From Apostichopus parvimensis (Eukaryota; Echinodermata; Holothuroidea; Aspidochirotida; Stichopodidae), in contig KN887337.1 of NCBI GenBank assembly GCA_000934455.1, positions 29,130 to 80,674 of the forward strand: a DNA stretch of 51,545 nucleotides. The letters are read 5' to 3'. Made by a program: the position numbers and the translations under genes. Numbering within the stretch: the stretch's first letter is position 1; each line of letters begins with the position of its first letter. Under the pieces are notes generated by a model that saw nothing but the letters and a program-made list of their open reading frames with translations, was not told where the DNA came from and did not search any database. Shown piece after piece: positions 49,641-51,545 of the stretch.

Positions 49641-50058
49641 ATGGCATCGCTGTATATCACATTGACTATGTATATTAATTGTTGTATTTCATGTACGTGT
49701 GTTATCTTTTACTTTTTGCGTTCGCAAATTTTCAAAAAGATAACCACATTCGATATTATATTCCTGTTGTTCAATTGCATCTCAACCACTGGATATGCAC
49801 TACAGGTCCACAATGTGTTGGTTAATGATGCTGTCACGCTAACCTGTGAAGCTCCATCGAATGATAACAAGCAATGGAAATTCGGAGATTACCTTCTATT
49901 TTATAATAAAGCACATATGGATAATCGCAGCATTGATACAATGAAACTACTCGATGATTACTCGCTCTTTATCGCATCAGTGACTTTTCTGGATAAAGGT
50001 TCTTATGAATGCTGGCATGAGTCAACGATGATTATTGGACACTACATAAACATTCAAG
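49641..50058 (+). CDS. Leader and V-like Ig exon, paralogue of the one at 5968 (5' part only)
   Basis: The frame opens at MASLYITLTMYINC and passes a hydrophobic segment FDIIFLLFNCISTTGYA, a likely signal peptide core, then an Ig domain: DAVTLTCEAPS, KQWKFGDYLLFYNKA, LLDDYSLFIASVTFLDKGSY, then ECW. It ends at NIQG with a GTTTGT donor in phase 1, the same donor sequence and phase as the exon at 5968-6292. The leader is longer than usual, so either the true start is internal or an acceptor at TGCACTACAG (about 49805) splits it. Later exons fall after 50058 or beyond the window. Confidence 0.65.
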
Positions 50059-51369
50059 GTTTGTTTTTATATGTTTTTCTTTGTTCGGATAAAGAACGAA
50101 AAAGTAATTGTTCAGCTGTTGGTTAAACTTGTCGTCTTAATATTATTTACTACATCCCCGTTTAGAAAAAGCAGAACTTAAAACAAAAAAAGAAACACAA
50201 TTCAAGATAAGGCTTGAACACGTATCGAAACAGTAGCTAACCAAATTCCGAGTTACTTTGAATTGTTATTAAATTAAGAGTTAAGAAGTTAAGACATGTT
50301 CCAGTAATTTTATTTTTATTTAAAATGAAATTTTCTCAGTCAACGAATTCGACATGTCAAATAATCAAATTTAAATTAAAAATTTGAATTCCCATAACAA
50401 ATTCAACCATTTGCAATAATGGTAACAGACGAAAAACTTAAAGTAATAAATAGTCTTCATGTTATTTAAAACAACATACCTTAAACGATGCAATTACCTA
50501 AGTCAAATAAAAAAAATCACTACGATCCGATCCAATAAAAGACAATAAAATTTCATCTGTTACAGTAATAATGAAATATAAATAGTATCTACGTATAGTT
50601 ATCGGAAGTTTATTTCAAACAAAAACATAAAATATCACTGTATTACCCTTCTTTACGATCGATGCAGTATTGAAGAAAGTAAATCTGATCTGTTAAATCA
50701 ATGACACAACAATTCATGTTAATTTACGATAATGTTGCAAACCGCACACTTATGAATACCATTGCTTATATTAGATGTTATTGTACGCGCTGTTATTTGA
50801 ATTGTTCAGCTTTTGCTTCAAGCCATACAGCACGTAAATGTGTACCTGAGTTATTCCATATAAGCTTTGTAGTTGACTTAATAATTCGGTATAATTATGC
50901 AATTGGCTTGCCAATTTTTCATGAAAGGAAATAAGAATGATAATTTAAAGGAAGAGGGCAGAAACTGCATTGGCGTAATTCATATAGTTTACGAAATATT
51001 TTTCACTTCCGAACTGAGACACAGGCATCAACTGAATGAGCTACCGTGAAAATAAAAAAAGGGATATATATAGAATCAATTTCTATAATGTCAACTTTTT
51101 AACTAAACATAACGAGCACGTCAATTTAGGAAACGATCCTTTCTACATTCTTGTTCGGTGTAAAACAGCAAATTAAAAATAATGGTTCTTTTATTTTCCG
51201 CACTTTGTATTAATTTTATTCTTCCTAATTTCCCTAAGCAATATGACGTAATAACAGGTCTGAATATAACATTGTCGCTGCTCAACCATTCCGATATACA
51301 TGTATTTAAATTCTGTTGTTACGGTAATATCTTTCTCTCATTAATGTTTCTACATTATTCGTCGTAGTT
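50059..51369. other. Probable intron of the Ig gene at 49641, no further exon proven
   Basis: AT-rich DNA. A 61-codon frame at 51182-51366 has a hydrophobic start (MVLLFSALCINFILPNF) and GLNITLSLLNHSDIHVFKFC, faintly Ig-like, but I see no acceptor in the required phase. Frame 50701-50934 shows nothing recognisable. Confidence 0.35.
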
Positions 51370-51545
51370 TTTACTGACTATCATGGGCGCAGATCTGTCT
51401 TGGATAATGGTGGGGACGCGTGTCTGTTCTCTGATACTATCTAAGCGGAACGCAATCATGGGTTCGCGCGTAGCGCACAAGGTTTTTTTGGCAAATATAC
51501 CTCCCAGATCGCCGAAAATAACACTTCCCAGACCCAATGATGCTA
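51370..51545. repeat. GC-richer block, probable end of an interspersed repeat
   Basis: Base composition changes sharply near 51380, where ATCATGGGCGCAGATCTG is followed by GGTGGGGACGCG. The block has no exon features and runs off the window. A 60-codon minus frame here is not supported as a gene. Confidence 0.4.

Overview
The window is animal genomic DNA: AT-rich, intron-dense, with GT-AG splice sites, phase-1 immunoglobulin (Ig) exons and several DNA transposons. The gene content (an NLR-type NACHT domain in the style of marine deuterostomes, Ig-superfamily exons, a ZU5/UPA protein) and a MITE with a GATCCTAGCAGGATC core suggest an echinoderm, possibly a sea cucumber. The species assignment is inference. 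I found no rRNA, convincing tRNA or CRISPR array.

Layout from left to right. 1-4385 is transposon territory: a fragment at 1-124, then a 2.8 kb element (1564-4385) with CACTC-type terminal inverted repeats, holding a decayed antisense SAM-like gene. 5968-6292 is the leader plus V-like Ig exon of a + strand gene whose later exons I could not find. 10374-10721 is a MITE. 10940-27806 is a 17-exon + strand gene that I could join with every splice phase matching. It gives about 979 residues: beta-propeller, long coiled coil built from seven exons of 41-43 codons plus short linkers, ZU5 and UPA-like domains. One of its introns carries a second CACTC element of 4.8 kb (18932-23713), again with an antisense decayed SAM-like gene. 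27807-34751 has no gene I can support.

34752-38483 and 38534-42265 are the same 3,732 bases twice, separated by exactly 50 N. This looks like a false duplication in the assembly, so the 5' copy of the NACHT gene tail is probably not real. 39549-47508 (- strand) is the most striking gene: signal peptide, four Ig domains, one membrane span, a short cytoplasmic linker and an NLR-type NACHT domain with a C-terminal tail. All junctions keep phase, predicting a single-pass receptor with an Ig ectodomain and an intracellular NACHT ATPase. 49641-50058 is a second V-like Ig leader exon on the + strand, clearly paralogous to the one at 5968.

Together the region reads as an innate-recognition cluster: Ig-type surface receptors beside intracellular NACHT and propeller/ZU5 scaffolds. 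A functional link between the two large genes is a guess from proximity only.
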